This document shows positions 16,495-26,457 of a stretch of 64,000 nucleotides of DNA, in pieces. This DNA comes from Zeimonas arvi (lineage in GTDB: Bacteria > Pseudomonadota > Gammaproteobacteria > Burkholderiales > Burkholderiaceae_E): assembly GCF_008039575.1 (NCBI RefSeq), contig NZ_VDUY01000010.1, positions 1 through 64,000 on the forward strand. The letters run 5' to 3'. Both the position numbers and the translations under genes were made by a program. Below the pieces are notes generated by a model, which was given only the letters and a program-made list of their open reading frames with translations, did not search any database and was not told the DNA's origin. Position 1 is the stretch's first letter, and the number at the start of each line of letters is the position of its first letter.

Positions 16495-18060
16495 TCAGTC
16501 TTCGCGCTTGAGCGCCGGGAACAGGACCACGTCGCGGATGCTCGGGCTGTCCGTCAGCAGCATGACCAGCCGGTCGATGCCGATCCCGCAGCCGCCGGTC
16601 GGCGGCATGCCGTACTCGAGCGCCCGGATGTAGTCGGCGTCGTAGAACATCGCCTCCTCGTCGCCGGCGTCCTTGGCGGCCACCTGGGCATGGAAGCGCT
16701 CGGCCTGGTCCTCCGGGTCGTTGAGCTCGGAGAAGCCGTTGGCGATCTCGCGGCCGGTGATGAAGAGCTCGAAGCGCTCGGTGATGCCGGGGCGCGAATC
16801 GGAGCTGCGGGCCAGCGGCGAGACCTCGACCGGGTAGTCGACGATGAAGGTCGGGTCCCAGAGCTGGCTTTCGGCGACCTCCTCGAACAAGGCGAGCTGC
16901 AGCGCGCCCAGCCCCGCGTTGGCGAGCGGCGGCTGGTCGACCGCCGCGCCGAGCCGCTCGAGCTCGCCGCGCAGGAAGCCGGCATCCTGCAGCTGCGCCG
17001 GCATGTACTGCGGCGCGTACTTGGCGATCGCGCCGGTGATCGACAGCCGCTCGAAGGGCCGGCCCAGGTCGATGCTGCGGCCCTGGTAGCTGACCGTGGT
17101 GGCGCCGGTGGCGGCGCGCGCCGCGTCGCGGATCACTTCCTCGGTGAAGTCCATGATCCACCGGTAGTCGGTGTACGCGGCGTAGAACTCCATCATCGTG
17201 AACTCGGGGTTGTGCCGCGGGCTGATCCCTTCGTTGCGGAAGTTCCGGTTGATCTCGTACACGCGCTCGAAACCGCCGACGATCAGCCGCTTCAGGTACA
17301 GCTCGGGCGCGATCCGAAGGAACATCTGCTGGTCGAGCGCGTTGTGGTGCGTCACGAAGGGCTTGGCCGCCGCGCCGCCCGGGATCGGGTGCAGCATCGG
17401 CGTCTCGACCTCGAGGAAGCCGTGCGAAGCCATGAAGCTGCGGATCGCGCCCATCGTGCGGCTGCGCGCCACGAAGGTGTCGCGCGACTCCGGCGTGACG
17501 ATCAGGTCGACGTAGCGCTGCCGGTAGCGCAGCTCCTGGTCGGCGATGCCGTGGAACTTGTCGGGCAGCGGCCGCAGCGACTTGGCGAGCAGCCGGATGG
17601 CGGTGCAGCGCACCGACAACTCGCCCTTCATCGTCTTGAACAGCACGCCTTCGCAGCCCACGATGTCGCCGAGGTCCCAGTGCTTGAAGGCCTCGTGGGT
17701 CTCGACGCCCACGCCGTCGTCGTTCAGCCAGAGCTGGATGCGCCCGTCGGCGCCGCCGGCGCCGGTGGCCGAGCCGTCCTGGATGGTGGCGAAGCTGGCC
17801 TTGCCCTGCACCCGTTTGAGCACGATGCGCCCGCCCAGCGACACGGAGACATGCTCGCCCTCGAGCTGCTCGCGCGTCTTGAAGCCGTAGTGCTGATGCA
17901 GCGCGGCCGCGCGGTGCGCGGGCCGGAAGTCGTTCGGGAAGGCGACCCCGTTCTCGCGCAGCCGGGCGAGCTTGGCCCGGCGCTCGGCGACGATCGCGTT
18001 GTCCTCGTGGGCGGGGAAGGGGGCGTGCGGCTCGTGCTGCGGGTTCGTTTCGGCGGACAA
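16495..18060 (-). CDS. lysS: lysine--tRNA ligase, class II
   Basis: This enzyme charges tRNA-Lys. It has 521 residues, near the usual 500-510. An N-terminal OB-fold anticodon-binding domain (about residues 65-170, with [23 protein letters not shown]) precedes the class II core. Motif 2 is [20 protein letters not shown], near residue 270. Motif 3 is [20 protein letters not shown], near residue 490. The gene is four bases downstream of prfB, an arrangement widely kept in Burkholderiales and in E. coli. Confidence 0.97.
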   Translation of the reverse strand: MSAETNPQHEPHAPFPAHEDNAIVAERRAKLARLRENGVAFPNDFRPAHRAAALHQHYGFKTREQLEGEHVSVSLGGRIVLKRVQGKASFATIQDGSATGAGGADGRIQLWLNDDGVGVETHEAFKHWDLGDIVGCEGVLFKTMKGELSVRCTAIRLLAKSLRPLPDKFHGIADQELRYRQRYVDLIVTPESRDTFVARSRTMGAIRSFMASHGFLEVETPMLHPIPGGAAAKPFVTHHNALDQQMFLRIAPELYLKRLIVGGFERVYEINRNFRNEGISPRHNPEFTMMEFYAAYTDYRWIMDFTEEVIRDAARAATGATTVSYQGRSIDLGRPFERLSITGAIAKYAPQYMPAQLQDAGFLRGELERLGAAVDQPPLANAGLGALQLALFEEVAESQLWDPTFIVDYPVEVSPLARSSDSRPGITERFELFITGREIANGFSELNDPEDQAERFHAQVAAKDAGDEEAMFYDADYIRALEYGMPPTGGCGIGIDRLVMLLTDSPSIRDVVLFPALKRED

Positions 18061-18064
18061 GGCG

Positions 18065-19169
18065 TCAGACTCCCTGCTTCAGGCTGGCGGTGATGAACGG
18101 ATCGAGGTCGCCGTCGAGCACCGCGCGGGTGTTGCTGATCTCGACATTGGTGCGCAGGTCCTTGATCCGCGAGTTGTCGAGCACGTAGGAGCGGATCTGG
18201 TGGCCCCAGCCGATGTCGGCCTTGCCGGCCTCGATCTTGTCCTGCTCGGCGCGGCGCTTGCGCATCTCGTGGTCGTAGAGTCGCGCGCGAAGCATCTTCA
18301 TCGCCGCGTCCTTGTTGGAGTGCTGCGAGCGGTCATTCTGGCATTGCACGACGATGCCGGTCGGGTTGTGAGTGATCCGCACCGCGGACTCGGTCTTGTT
18401 CACGTGCTGGCCGCCCGCGCCCGAGGCGCGATAGACGTCGATGCGCAGGTCGGCAGGGTTGATCTCGACCTCGAAGGAGTCGTCGACCTCGGGGTACACG
18501 AAGACCGACGCGAACGAGGTGTGCCGCCCGCCGCTGGAGTCGAAGGGCGACTTGCGCACCAGCCGGTGGATGCCGGTCTCGGTGCGCAGGTAGCCGTAGG
18601 CGTACTCGCCGATGACCTTGATCGTGGCGCCCTTGATGCCGGCCACGTCGCCCTCGGATTCCTCGAGCACCTCGGTGTCGAAGCCCTTGCGCTCGCAGTA
18701 GCGCAGGTACTGGCGCAGCAGCATCGACGCCCAGTCCTGGGCCTCGGTGCCGCCGGCGCCGGCCTGGATCTCGATGAAGCAGTTGCTCGGGTCGGCAGGG
18801 TTGGAGAACATCCGGCGGAACTCGAGGTCCTCGACCATGTGCTCGACCTCGTGCACGTCGGCCTCGACCGCGACGAGCGTGTCGTCGTCGTCTTCGCCGC
18901 GCGCCATGTCGAACAGCTCGCTGCTGTCGGTGATCTTCGAGTCTATCTCGACCAGTCGCTCGACGACGTTCTCCAGCGATTTCTTCTCCCGGCCGAGCTC
19001 CTGGGCCCGGGCCGGGTCGTTCCAGATGTCGGCGGTCTCGAACTCGCGGTTCAGGACGTCGAGCCGGTTCTTCTTCCGGTCGAAGTCAAAGATACCTCCG
19101 GAGTTCGGCGGCCCGCTCGCGCAGGTCGCCGATGAGGGAATCGATCTGATTCAGGCGTTCGGCTTCCAT
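18065..19169 (-). CDS. prfB: peptide chain release factor 2, with programmed +1 frameshift
   Basis: RF2 releases peptides at UGA and UAA. Twenty-seven codons are read from the ATG at 19169 ([16 protein letters not shown]...) to CTT at 19091-19089. The in-frame TGA is then bypassed by a +1 shift, and reading continues at GAC (19087) to the stop at 18065, for 367 residues in all. The stop-codon recognition tripeptide SPF is in [10 protein letters not shown], and the catalytic GGQ is in [14 protein letters not shown]. Automatic callers often start the gene at an internal Met at 18907. Neighbours are recJ upstream (40 bases) and lysS downstream (4 bases). Confidence 0.96.
19085..19099 (-). promoter_or_regulatory. 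RF2 autoregulatory frameshift site
   Basis: The minus strand reads ggaggtatctttgac: an internal Shine-Dalgarno-like gagg three bases before the slippery ctt-tga-c. This is the classic RF2 element. When RF2 is scarce the ribosome pauses at TGA and slips +1, which raises RF2 synthesis. Confidence 0.96.
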
Positions 19170-19208
19170 GGCGTGATCCTTTCTCTGCGATTCGTGAAAA
19201 ACCCGACA

Positions 19209-20915
19209 TTATAAGACGGGTGCCACCGCCTCGACCACCAGTTGCACGCGGGCCCGGCCCTGCCAGTCGTCGCGCAGCAACCGGTAGGCCAGCAGGGCTT
19301 GCGCGGGCACGGGCTCGGTGCGGCCGAACGCAATCGCCTCGAGCCGTCGCGCGCCGAGCCGCAGCGCGAGCTTCAGGTGGCGCTCGCCGACGATCGACTG
19401 GCGTTCCACGACGAAGCGGTCCGAGAAGAGCGGTTCCGGGAAACCCTGGCCCCAGACCTGGGACTCGAGCGTCTCGAGCAGTTCGAGGTCGATGCTGTCG
19501 GGGTCGAGCCCGCCGTCGGTCGACAGCACCCGCGCGAAGCAGGCGGGGTCGGCGAGCTCGGCCAGCGCCGCCTCGAAGGCCGCGGCGAGCCGCGCGACCC
19601 CGTCGGCGCGCATCGACAGGCCGGCGGCCATCGCGTGGCCGCCGAAGCGCAGCAGCAGGCCGGGCTCTCGCTTGTCGACGAGGTCGAGGACGTCGCGCAG
19701 GTGCACGCCCGGAATCGAGCGGCCCGAGCCGCGCAGCACCAGCGGATCGGCGCTCGACGGCGCGAGCGCGATGGCCGGCCGGTGCCGGCGCTCCTTGACC
19801 CGGCTTGCCACCAGGCCCACCACACCCTCGTGCCAGCCCTCGCGGAACACCACCAGGCCGAGCCCGCCCTCGGGCAGCGCGTCCAGGTCGGCCATCGCCT
19901 CGTCGCGCATCGAGGCTTCGATCTTGCGGCGCTCGCGGTTCATCGCGTCGAGCTCGCGGGCCAGCGCGTCGGCGCGTGTCTCGTCGTCGGCCAGCAGGCA
20001 TTCGATGCCCAGGGAGGCGTCGGCGAGCCGGCCGGCCGCGTTGATCCGCGGGCCCAGCGCGAAACCCAGGTCGGTGCCGACCGTGCGCCGCGCGTCGCGC
20101 TCGGCCACCTGCAGCAGCGCGCGAATGCCGGCGCAGGCGCGCCCGGCGCGGATCCGGCGCAGGCCGGCCGCGACCAGCAGCCGGTTGTTGCGGTCCAGCC
20201 TGACCAGGTCGGCCACCGTGCCCAGCGCGACCAGGTCGAGCAGGTTCTGCAGCGGCGCGTCGGCGGCCGCCGCGAGCCCGCGCCGGCGCATCTCGGCGCG
20301 CAGCGCGATCAGCAGGTAGAACATGACGCCCACGCCGGCCAGGTGCTTGCTGCCGAAGCCGCAGCCGGGCTGGTTCGGGTCGACGATCGCGTCGGCCGCG
20401 GGGAGTTCGGGGCCGGGCAGGTGATGATCGGTGACGATCACCCGCATGCCCGCCGCCCGTGCCGCGCGCACGCCGTCGACGCTGGCGATGCCGCTGTCCA
20501 CCGTGATCAGCCAGTCGGGCCGGCCCAGGCGCGGGTGTCGCGCAGCCAGTGCGACCACCGGCTCGCCCAGCCCGTAGCCGTGCTCGAAGCGGTTGGGCAC
20601 CAGGTAGTCGACGCGGGCGCCGAGCATGCGCAGCCCGCGCACCGCCACTGCGCAGGCGGTCGCGCCGTCGCAGTCGTAGTCGGCCACGATGCACAAGGAC
20701 TCGCCGCGGACGATCGCGTCGGCCAGCAGCCGGGCCGCTTCGGCCAGTCCCTTCATCGCGTCCGGCGGCAGCAGTCCGTCGAGGCCTTCGGCGATCTCCT
20801 CCGGGGCGGCGATGCCGCGCGCGGCGAGCAGCCGGGCCAGCACCGGCGGCAGGCCCGCGTCGACCAGCCGGGAGTAAGCCGGCCCGGGCACGGGGCGGAC
20901 TTCGATCGCGGTCAT
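19209..20915 (-). CDS. recJ: single-stranded-DNA exonuclease RecJ
   Basis: RecJ is a 5'-3' ssDNA exonuclease used in RecF-pathway recombination, mismatch repair and base excision repair. The protein has 568 residues, the usual size. DHH-family motifs include VADYDCDGATA (DYDCDG at 79-84), TVDSGIAS near 138, VTDHHLPGP (DHH 163-165), and ALGPRINAAGRL near 290. DHHA1 segment GFGGHAMAAGLSM-like LRFGGHAMAAGLSM is near residue 430. The start at 20915 overlaps the upstream RpfE-type gene by four bases (atga), so the two are translationally coupled. The frame is open far upstream, but the MTAIEVRP start fits the family. Confidence 0.95.
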   Translation of the reverse strand: MTAIEVRPVPGPAYSRLVDAGLPPVLARLLAARGIAAPEEIAEGLDGLLPPDAMKGLAEAARLLADAIVRGESLCIVADYDCDGATACAVAVRGLRMLGARVDYLVPNRFEHGYGLGEPVVALAARHPRLGRPDWLITVDSGIASVDGVRAARAAGMRVIVTDHHLPGPELPAADAIVDPNQPGCGFGSKHLAGVGVMFYLLIALRAEMRRRGLAAAADAPLQNLLDLVALGTVADLVRLDRNNRLLVAAGLRRIRAGRACAGIRALLQVAERDARRTVGTDLGFALGPRINAAGRLADASLGIECLLADDETRADALARELDAMNRERRKIEASMRDEAMADLDALPEGGLGLVVFREGWHEGVVGLVASRVKERRHRPAIALAPSSADPLVLRGSGRSIPGVHLRDVLDLVDKREPGLLLRFGGHAMAAGLSMRADGVARLAAAFEAALAELADPACFARVLSTDGGLDPDSIDLELLETLESQVWGQGFPEPLFSDRFVVERQSIVGERHLKLALRLGARRLEAIAFGRTEPVPAQALLAYRLLRDDWQGRARVQLVVEAVAPVL

Positions 20916-22072
20916 CGGTGAGCGGCCAGCAGCGCGGCCAGCGAGCGCCTGCGCCACAGGGCCCAGCGGTCGGAGGGCCGGGGCGAGAATTCGACCAGGT
21001 CGCGTTCGCCGGCCAGCAGGATCGCCTCGACGGTTTCGCCCGCGGCGGCGAGCCGCTCGACGAGCGCATCGAGCCGGGTCCAGCCCTCGCGCCAGGCGAG
21101 CGGGTCGGCGCGCGAGACGGCGAGCCGCCACCAGCCCGGATCGAGCAGCACGGTGTCGGCGTTCTCCTGGATCGCGACCATGCGCACGAAATCGTCGGCG
21201 CTGGCCATCGGGTCCAGCGCGCTCACCTCGCTGCCGGCGGACAAGGCGATGCCGGCCACCGCGTCGTCGGCGGTGACCACCGCGTCGAAGGCGCGCACGC
21301 CGGCGATGCCGGGGCGGCCTTCGAGCCAGGCGCTGTTCAGCACGGGTCGGCCGGCGGCCTCGCGCGCGAGGTTCACCGGATGCTGGAACCAGAGCATCTG
21401 CAACTCGTTGACGATGGCGCGCCAGGCGCGGGCCGCATCGCCCTCGGGTTGCCAGGCGTCGATGTTGCGCCCCGAGGCCAGCCGCGCGCTGCGGCAAGCC
21501 AGTCCGCCGAGCGCCTCGAGCCGGGCGCGGCCCGCGTCGGTCGTGGCCCGCAGCGTCCAGGCGTGCGGTGCGTCGGCCGACCAGAGCAGGCCATCGTCGG
21601 CGAACAGCACGTTGGCCGCCTCGGCCAGCGCGGCGGCTTCGACCGCTTCGATCTCGTCGGCCTGCGGCACGGCGAGCACCAGGTGGTCCAGGCCCACGTG
21701 CAGATGAACCGGTCGCACCAGCAGCGCGGGCAAAGCGGCAGGCGTCGGCCGGTCTCGCGGCCCGGCCGCCTCGGCCTGCCCGGCGCCGCCGGCGATCGGT
21801 TGCGCCGTGCCGCCGATCGCGTGAGCTGCATGCGCCGCGATGCTCGCGCCCGGTTCCGCGCCGAAGCGCTCGCGCAGCCAGGCCTCGTCGGGGAGTTCGC
21901 GCGGGGTCAGCGCGTCGTCGCGGCGATGGCGGGGCGCGCGGGCGCGCGCCAGCAGGCGCGCCAGCGGGCCGCCTTCGGGCGGCGCGTGGCGGGCGAGCAG
22001 GGCAGGGCGGGCGTCGTCGTCTGCGCCGCCCGGAAGGGCCAGCGCGCCGGCGCACAGGATCGTGATCGTCAC
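20912..22072 (-). CDS. RpfE-type conserved protein (phosphoglycerate mutase-like annotation)
   Basis: This is a 386-residue soluble protein of a family found next to recJ in Burkholderiales, variously labelled RpfE-type regulatory protein or cofactor-independent phosphoglycerate mutase-like. Its hallmark is NELQMLWFQHPVNLARE, followed by RPVLNSAWLEGRPGI. HLHVGLDHLVLAVPQ near residue 125 is also conserved. I see no convincing metal-binding set of an alkaline-phosphatase superfamily enzyme, so the enzymatic label is doubtful. It overlaps recJ by four bases and is divergent from lolC. Confidence 0.72.
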   Translation of the reverse strand: MTITILCAGALALPGGADDDARPALLARHAPPEGGPLARLLARARAPRHRRDDALTPRELPDEAWLRERFGAEPGASIAAHAAHAIGGTAQPIAGGAGQAEAAGPRDRPTPAALPALLVRPVHLHVGLDHLVLAVPQADEIEAVEAAALAEAANVLFADDGLLWSADAPHAWTLRATTDAGRARLEALGGLACRSARLASGRNIDAWQPEGDAARAWRAIVNELQMLWFQHPVNLAREAAGRPVLNSAWLEGRPGIAGVRAFDAVVTADDAVAGIALSAGSEVSALDPMASADDFVRMVAIQENADTVLLDPGWWRLAVSRADPLAWREGWTRLDALVERLAAAGETVEAILLAGERDLVEFSPRPSDRWALWRRRSLAALLAAHR

Positions 22073-22126
22073 CCCGGCATTTTAGGGCTTGTGCCGCGGG
22101 CGCTGTGGCAAACTGCCGCGTCCGTC

Positions 22127-23383
22127 ATGCAAACTCCCTACGAACTCTTCATCGGCCTGCGCTACACGCGGGCGAGCCGGCGCGCCGGGCGGCGCAACGG
22201 CTTCATCTCCTTCATCTCCGGTCTGTCGGTCGCGGGGATCGCGCTCGGCGTGGCGGCGCTGATCGTGGTGCTGTCGGTGATGAACGGCTTCCAGAAGGAA
22301 GTCCGCGACCGGATGCTGTCGGTGCTCTCGCACGTCGAGGTGTTCGCCGGGCGCGAGCCGCTTCACGACTGGCAGAAGGTGCTGGCCGACGCCCGCAAGC
22401 ATCCGCGGGTGATCGGCGGCGCGCCCTACGTGGCGGGCCAGGCGATGCTCACCGTGGACGAAAGCGTGCGCGGCGTGCTCGTGCGCGGCATCGACCCGGC
22501 GCTGGAGCCGCAGGTGGCCGACTTCGCCGCGAAGATGGACCGCGGTTCGCTCACCGAGCTCCGGCCGGGCGAGTTCGGCGTGGCGATCGGTCGCGAACTG
22601 GCCGGCCAGCTCTTCCTCGACGTCGGCTCGAAGCTCACGCTGATCGCGCCCCAGGGCACCGCCACGCCGGCGGGCCTGGTGCCGCGGCTGCGGCAGCTGA
22701 CCGTCGTCGCGGTGTTCGCCGCCGGCCACTTCGAGTATGACTCGAGCCTGCTGTTGATGAACATCGACGACGCGGCCAAGCTGTTCCGGGTCGACGGCGT
22801 GACCGGCGTTCGCCTGAAGACCGACGACATGATGCAGGCGCCGCGCGTGGCGGGCGACCTCACGAAGATGCTGACCGGGGACCTCTACGTGCGCGACTGG
22901 TCGGCGGAGAATCGCAACTGGTTCGCCGCGGTGCAGATCGAGAAGCGGATGATGTTCATCATCCTCACGCTGATCATCGCGGTCGCCGCCTTCAACCTGG
23001 TGTCGATGCTGGTGATGACGGTCACCGACAAGCAGTCCGACATCGCGATCCTGCGCACTCTTGGCGCCTCGCCGGCGTCGATCATGAGGATCTTCGTGGT
23101 GCAGGGCGCGTCGGTCGGCCTGCTGGGCACCTTCGCCGGCGTGCTGCTGGGCGTGCTGCTCGCGCTGAACGTGGGGCCGGCGGTGAGCTTCGTCGAGACC
23201 CTGTTCGGCTTCGAGGTGCTGCCCAAGGGCATCTACTTCATCAGCCACCTGCCGAGTGACCTGCGCGCCGACGACGTGCTGCGGATCGGCCTGACCGCCT
23301 GCGTGCTGGCGCTGGCCTCGACCCTGTATCCGAGCTGGCGCGCCTCGCGGGTGCGGCCGGCGGAGGCGCTGCGCCATGAGTGA
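22127..23383 (+). CDS. lolC: lipoprotein-releasing ABC transporter permease
   Basis: This is the inner-membrane subunit of the Lol system, which extracts outer-membrane lipoproteins for transfer to LolA. It has 418 residues. One helix lies near the N-terminus ([23 protein letters not shown]), followed by a large periplasmic domain (about 55-270) and three helices at the C-terminus. The end [20 protein letters not shown] is the standard LolC/E tail. A single LolC/LolE-type subunit here fits the Burkholderiales arrangement, but whether it acts as a homodimer (LolF-like) or with another subunit is not shown. The ATG at 22127 begins the family N-terminus [16 protein letters not shown]. lolD overlaps by eight bases. 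Confidence 0.94.
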   Translation: MQTPYELFIGLRYTRASRRAGRRNGFISFISGLSVAGIALGVAALIVVLSVMNGFQKEVRDRMLSVLSHVEVFAGREPLHDWQKVLADARKHPRVIGGAPYVAGQAMLTVDESVRGVLVRGIDPALEPQVADFAAKMDRGSLTELRPGEFGVAIGRELAGQLFLDVGSKLTLIAPQGTATPAGLVPRLRQLTVVAVFAAGHFEYDSSLLLMNIDDAAKLFRVDGVTGVRLKTDDMMQAPRVAGDLTKMLTGDLYVRDWSAENRNWFAAVQIEKRMMFIILTLIIAVAAFNLVSMLVMTVTDKQSDIAILRTLGASPASIMRIFVVQGASVGLLGTFAGVLLGVLLALNVGPAVSFVETLFGFEVLPKGIYFISHLPSDLRADDVLRIGLTACVLALASTLYPSWRASRVRPAEALRHE

Positions 23384-24122
23384 GGCGATCGTGGCGAGCG
23401 AGCCCGGGCAGGCGAATGCGCGCGGCCGGGCCCCGGGAGGCGGCGACGAGCCGCCGGTGCTGGCCTGCTCCGGCCTGCGCAAGACCTACGGCAGCGGCGA
23501 GGTGGCGGTGCCGGTGCTGCACGGAATCGACCTGGCGCTGCGCGCGGGCGAGCGGGTCGCGGTGGTCGGCGCCTCGGGCTCGGGAAAGAGCACGCTGCTG
23601 CACCTGCTGGGCGGGCTCGACGAGCCCAGTGCCGGCGAGGTGCGCTGGCAGGGCGAGCCGATCGCCGGGCTGTCGCAGGCAGAGATCGGCGCGCGGCGCA
23701 ATCGGCTGCTCGGCTTCGTCTACCAGTTCCACCACCTGCTGCCGGAGTTCAGCGCGCTCGACAACGTGGCGATGCCCTTGCGAATCCGCCGGGTGCCGAC
23801 GTCGCAGGCGCGCGAGGCCGCGCGCGAGATGCTCGGCCGGGTCGGGCTGGCCGCGCGGGTCGCGCACACGCCGGGGCAGCTGTCGGGCGGCGAGCGGCAG
23901 CGGGTCGCGCTGGCCCGGGCGCTGGTGACCGAGCCGCATGCGGTGCTCGCCGACGAGCCCACCGGCAACCTCGACAGCGCCACCGCCGAGGGCGTGTTCG
24001 GGCTGATGAACGAGCTGGCGGCGCACTTCGGCACCGCCTTCGTCGTGGTCACCCACGACATGAGCCTGGCGGCGCGGCTCGACCGCACGATCGTGCTGCG
24101 CGACGGTCGGATCGCCGGATAA
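23376..24122 (+). CDS. lolD: lipoprotein-releasing ABC transporter ATPase
   Basis: This is the cytoplasmic ATPase that powers lipoprotein release, 248 residues long. Walker A is GASGSGKST at 66-74, the Q-loop segment is [15 protein letters not shown], the signature [15 protein letters not shown] is near 169, and Walker [13 protein letters not shown] is near 190, with the H-loop VVTHD near 225. The [13 protein letters not shown] segment is typical of LolD. The N-terminus carries about 20 extra residues ([17 protein letters not shown]). A later start is conceivable, but none is better placed. It is coupled to lolC by overlap. Confidence 0.95.
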   Translation: MSEAIVASEPGQANARGRAPGGGDEPPVLACSGLRKTYGSGEVAVPVLHGIDLALRAGERVAVVGASGSGKSTLLHLLGGLDEPSAGEVRWQGEPIAGLSQAEIGARRNRLLGFVYQFHHLLPEFSALDNVAMPLRIRRVPTSQAREAAREMLGRVGLAARVAHTPGQLSGGERQRVALARALVTEPHAVLADEPTGNLDSATAEGVFGLMNELAAHFGTAFVVVTHDMSLAARLDRTIVLRDGRIAG

Positions 24123-24171
24123 CGGCACCGACCGGCCGCGGCGCGCGGCCCCGGCCTGCGACAATCGCAGC

Positions 24172-24966
24172 ATGCTGATCGACACCCATTGCCACCTCGA
24201 CGCCGCGGAGTTCGACGTCGATCGCGAGCGCGTCGTCGCGGACGCGAAGGTGGCCGGCGTCGGCATGATCGTGGTGCCGGCCGTCGACGTCGCGAGCTTC
24301 GCCCCGGTGCGGTCGCTGGCCGCCGGCCGGCCCGGCATCGGCTACGCACTGGGCATCCACCCGATGTACGTGGATCGAGCGGGGGACGACGATCTCGCGA
24401 CGCTCAGGCGCGAGGTGGAGGCGGCCATGGCCGATCCGCGCTTCGTGGGCATCGGCGAGATCGGCCTGGATCACTTCGTGCCAGGGCTGGACCACGCACG
24501 GCAACTGCGCTTCTTCGAGGCGCAGCTCGCGCTGGCCGCCGAGTTCGGCTTGCCGGTCATCCTGCACTTGCGCCGCGCGCAGGACGCCATCCTGAAGCAG
24601 CTCAGGCGCTACCGACCATCCGGCGGCACCGCGCACTCCTTCAACGGGAGCGCGCAACAGGCGGCCCGGTTCCTCGAGCTCGGCTTCGTGCTGGGCTTCG
24701 GCGGCGCCATGACCTTCGACGGTTCGTTGCGGATCCGCCGGCTCGCCGCCAGCCTTCCGGCCGACGCGCTGGTCGTCGAAACCGACGCGCCCGACATCCC
24801 GCCGGTCTGGCTCGACGGCGGCCGCAACCAGCCGGCCGAACTCGGCCGCATCGCGCAGACCCTGGCCGGGCTGCGCGGCGAGCCGCTCCAGACCGTCGCC
24901 GAATTCACCACCCGGAACGCGCTGCGCGCGTTGCCTCGACTTGCCGGCATCGCGCCACTCGCCTGA
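24172..24966 (+). CDS. tatD: TatD-family metal-dependent hydrolase
   Basis: This is an amidohydrolase-fold (TIM barrel) protein of 264 residues and a probable DNase. Metal ligands are visible as LIDTHCHLD (H6, H8), GIGEIGLDHF (E near 100), VILHLRRA (H near 137), AHSFNGS (H near 160) and VETDAPDIPP (D near 205). E. coli relatives TatD, YcfH and YjjV cut DNA in repair or apoptosis-like settings, and which paralog this matches is not clear. The gene follows lolD by 49 bases, in the same direction. Confidence 0.9.
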   Translation: MLIDTHCHLDAAEFDVDRERVVADAKVAGVGMIVVPAVDVASFAPVRSLAAGRPGIGYALGIHPMYVDRAGDDDLATLRREVEAAMADPRFVGIGEIGLDHFVPGLDHARQLRFFEAQLALAAEFGLPVILHLRRAQDAILKQLRRYRPSGGTAHSFNGSAQQAARFLELGFVLGFGGAMTFDGSLRIRRLAASLPADALVVETDAPDIPPVWLDGGRNQPAELGRIAQTLAGLRGEPLQTVAEFTTRNALRALPRLAGIAPLA

Positions 24967-26389
24967 CCGGGCGCCCGCGCCCGGCGGCGAAGGCCTGCCC
25001 GCGGCGGCGCGCGCCCGGGCGATGCTCGCGATCGTCGTCGGGCTGACCGCATCGGTGCTCCAGTCCGGAATCGTCAACCTCGCGCTGCCCGACATCGCAC
25101 GCGAGCTCGAGGCCAGCGCCGCCTCGGCCATCTGGGTGATCAACGCCTTCCAGCTGGGCACGCTGGTCATGTTGCTGCCGCTGGCCGCCTTCGGCGACCG
25201 GGCCGGCTACCGCCGGGTCTACCTGGCGGGGCTCGCGCTCTTCACGCTGGCCTCGTTCGCCGCGATGCTGGCCGACTCGATCGGAATGCTGATCGCGGCG
25301 CGCGCCGTCCAGGGCCTGGGTGCGGCCGGGGTGCTCAGCGTGAACACCGCGCTGGTCAGGCAGATTCATCCCCCGGCGCTGCTCGGGCGCGGGATGGCGA
25401 TCCTGTCGATGGTGGTGGCCACCTCGGCGGTGGCGGGGCCGTCGGTGGCCGCGGCGATCCTGTCGGTCGGCGACTGGCCGTGGCTGTTCGCGGTGAACCT
25501 GCCGGTGGGCGCCGCGGCCTTCTTCCTCGCGCGCAGCGCCTTGCCGGCGGACCGGCCGCCGCCCGCAGACGCGGACGCAGGCTCGAGCTCGAGCTCGAGC
25601 TTTCCGGTCGGCGACGTGCTGATGAACATCCTGATGTTCTCGCTGGTGTTCATCGGGGCGCAGCGGCTCGGCGTCCATGCGGCGGCTGGCCAGGAAGCGC
25701 CGTGGCTCGCCTGGGGGTTGCTGGCGGCGGGCCTCGCGGTCGGCGCGGTCTACCTGCGCCGACAGGCGCGCCGCGACGCGCCGATGTTTCCGGTCGACCT
25801 TCTGCGGATCCCGGCCTTCTCGCTGTCGATGGGCACGTCGATCTGCGCCTTCTGCGCGCAGGCGCTCGCCTACGTCTCGCTGCCCTTCCTGATGCTCGAG
25901 AGCTACGGCCGCTCCCACCTGGACACCGGGCTGTTGATCACCGCCTGGCCGCTCGCCATCGTGGTCCTGGCGCCGGTGGCCGGGCGCCTGATCGGCCGCG
26001 TGCCCGACGGCCTGCTGGCCGGCTCGGGCCTGGGCATCCTGGCCGTGGGGCTGGCCCTGCTCGCGACGCTGCCGACCCAGCCGGACAACGCGGACATCGT
26101 CTGGCGGATGCTGATCTGCGGCGCCGGCTTCGGCCTGTTCCAGACGCCGAACAACCACGCGATCGTGACCTCGTCGCCGCGCCATCGCAGCGGCGCCGCC
26201 AGCGGCATGCTCGGCACGGCCCGGATCACCGGCCAGACCGTCGGCGCAGTGATCCTGGCGGCGATCTTCTCGGCCTGGGGCCGGCACGACGGCTCGGCGG
26301 AGAGCGCCGCCATGCTGATCGCATCGGGCTTCGCCGCGGGCGCCGCGGTGTTCAGCGTGCTGCGGGTCCGCCCTCGGCGTCCCGCCTAG
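24941..26389 (+). CDS. MFS drug-efflux-type transporter (DHA2, 14-helix)
   Basis: This is an inner-membrane transporter of up to 482 residues in the DHA2/EmrB-like group. About fourteen hydrophobic segments are visible. The conserved LPDIARELEASAASAIWVIN follows helix 1, and motif A-like GDRAGYRRVYLAG lies between helices 2 and 3. The loop at about 205-222 carries six serines encoded by a tandem gagctc-type repeat (GSSSSSSFPVG), a likely length-variable spot. The listed start overlaps tatD by 26 bases. A Met at 25022 (MLAIVVGLTASVLQ) just before helix 1 is an alternative. Substrates are probably drugs or toxic organic compounds, by family only. Confidence 0.85.
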   Translation: MPASRHSPDRAPAPGGEGLPAAARARAMLAIVVGLTASVLQSGIVNLALPDIARELEASAASAIWVINAFQLGTLVMLLPLAAFGDRAGYRRVYLAGLALFTLASFAAMLADSIGMLIAARAVQGLGAAGVLSVNTALVRQIHPPALLGRGMAILSMVVATSAVAGPSVAAAILSVGDWPWLFAVNLPVGAAAFFLARSALPADRPPPADADAGSSSSSSFPVGDVLMNILMFSLVFIGAQRLGVHAAAGQEAPWLAWGLLAAGLAVGAVYLRRQARRDAPMFPVDLLRIPAFSLSMGTSICAFCAQALAYVSLPFLMLESYGRSHLDTGLLITAWPLAIVVLAPVAGRLIGRVPDGLLAGSGLGILAVGLALLATLPTQPDNADIVWRMLICGAGFGLFQTPNNHAIVTSSPRHRSGAASGMLGTARITGQTVGAVILAAIFSAWGRHDGSAESAAMLIASGFAAGAAVFSVLRVRPRRPA

Positions 26390-26457
26390 GCGCTGGCCAA
26401 CGGGCCTAGGCAGCGGGGTGGATGCGGGCGGCCGCGCGCCCCGCCTAGCATGGGGCG

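Noticed and set aside
19089-19169. Treating the TGA in prfB as a disabling mutation
   Set aside because: The ggaggtatctttgac context is the known programmed RF2 frameshift, so the gene is intact.
20549-22126. A long N-terminal extension of lolC (944-residue frame)
   Set aside because: The extension is antisense to recJ and the RpfE-type gene. The LolC family N-terminus begins at 22127.
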